Below, one piece after another: positions 63,570 to 64,000 of a DNA stretch of 64,000 nucleotides. How positions within the stretch are numbered: position 1 is the first letter of the stretch; each line of letters begins with the position of its first letter. The position numbers were made by a program, and so were the translations under genes. The stretch covers positions 8,804,001 through 8,868,000 of the forward strand of contig NC_065872.1 in assembly GCF_933775445.1 (NCBI RefSeq). Reading direction: 5' to 3'. Below the pieces are notes generated by a model. The model was not told the DNA's origin, made no database searches, and saw only the letters and a list, made by a program, of their open reading frames with translations. Origin of the DNA: Argentina anserina (taxonomy: Eukaryota > Streptophyta > Magnoliopsida > Rosales > Rosaceae).

Positions 63570-64000
63570 TCACTTCGCCGAAATATCATGTCTAATGTGT
63601 CGGAGCAGCACTGGTATCACAATTTCCGGCGAGCTCAGCTGGGGAAGATGCCCATCCGACGACATCACCTCCACGATTGACTCAGCCCCCAAATTCTGGT
63701 GCAGATACTCCGACACCACGACCGGCACGGCCAAGTCTTTGACACTCTGGAGTATGTGGCAAGGCGCCCTCACCATGCTGATGACCTGTCTCATGTCGCT
63801 TTGGAATATGGTCTGTGCCACGCTGAGGGCTATGTCTGGCCGCATGTTGAATAGGGTTCGGCTGAACTCCTGGACGGCCACCGAGTCCATGTCGCCGCCC
63901 ACGGCGAGTGGTGCGAAGCCGGAGCACCAGGCCTTGTAGTTTGCGCGGATGGCTTCGAAGAGTTGCTCTAGATCTTCTTGCTCGAACCCTCCGTAGTAGC
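63570..64000 (-). CDS. KAI2: Karrikin receptor KAI2 (C-terminal half, cut by window edge)
   Basis: Alpha/beta-hydrolase receptor for karrikins and an endogenous KAI2 ligand; it signals through MAX2 and SMAX1 degradation in cytosol and nucleus. About 143 codons are visible, and the frame runs off the window at 64000, so the 5' half with the catalytic Ser is missing. Seen: the lid-domain end and following helix ([33 protein letters not shown]); the catalytic Asp in SVKDLAVP (codon 63737-63735); the catalytic His in SDGHLPQL (codon 63650-63648); and a C-terminus [11 protein letters not shown]. The wording matches KAI2 rather than D14 or DLK2. An internal Met at 63902 would be a false start because the frame remains open and conserved before it. 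Confidence 0.93.
   Translation of the reverse strand, partial: YYGGFEQEDLEQLFEAIRANYKAWCSGFAPLAVGGDMDSVAVQEFSRTLFNMRPDIALSVAQTIFQSDMRQVISMVRAPCHILQSVKDLAVPVVVSEYLHQNLGAESIVEVMSSDGHLPQLSSPEIVIPVLLRHIRHDISAK

Overview
The window is plant nuclear DNA. Its genes are split by AT-rich, GT-AG introns, several sit behind 5'UTR introns, intergenic DNA is AT-rich with MITE and CACTA debris, and every recognisable protein is of land-plant type. Protein content and gene order fit a eudicot, probably a rosid; Rosaceae is possible but cannot be shown from this sequence. There are no rRNA, organelle or bacterial features, and I saw no tRNA or CRISPR array.

Left part (1-28 kb, all + strand): the 3' part of a RING E3 ligase gene of APD type (1655-2818); about 5.4 kb of AT-rich intergenic DNA; a complete tonoplast-type NRAMP metal transporter gene (8275-11047); a FRIGIDA-like 3 gene (13383-15376); a long-armed inverted-repeat MITE (about 15671-16102); a 12-exon membrane-anchored A1 aspartic protease gene (16375-20294); and the U-box/ARM E3 ligase PUB4 (24433-28041), followed by a decayed second copy of its ARM-repeat region (about 28700-29110).

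Middle (29-45 kb, mostly - strand): an LRR/WD40 protein gene with a WDxR box (29439-35784), whose first intron appears to contain a whole intronless PPR gene (At1g69350-like) on the same strand; a repeat-rich interval; a classical arabinogalactan-protein gene of the AGP17/18 type (40836-41965); and a broken two-B3-domain REM gene whose 5' side ends exactly at a CACTA-type transposon terminus (44066-44921).

Right part (45-64 kb): CACTA-derived and unassigned DNA, an intronless ARM+TPR protein gene (+, 49795-51594), the 23-exon TPR immune regulator SRFR1 (-, 52836-62181), and the C-terminal half of the karrikin receptor KAI2 (-, from 63570 to the window edge).

The genes do not form a pathway, but their order is informative. 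AGP17/18, SRFR1 and KAI2 are consecutive on Arabidopsis chromosome 4, and AGP17, PUB4 and NRAMP3 are consecutive on chromosome 2. This window carries both sets in one stretch, so it looks like an unfractionated version of two duplicated Arabidopsis blocks. Exon boundaries below were worked out by hand from reading frame, splice dinucleotides, phase continuity and remembered family sequence; most genes give uninterrupted frames of the family's normal length.
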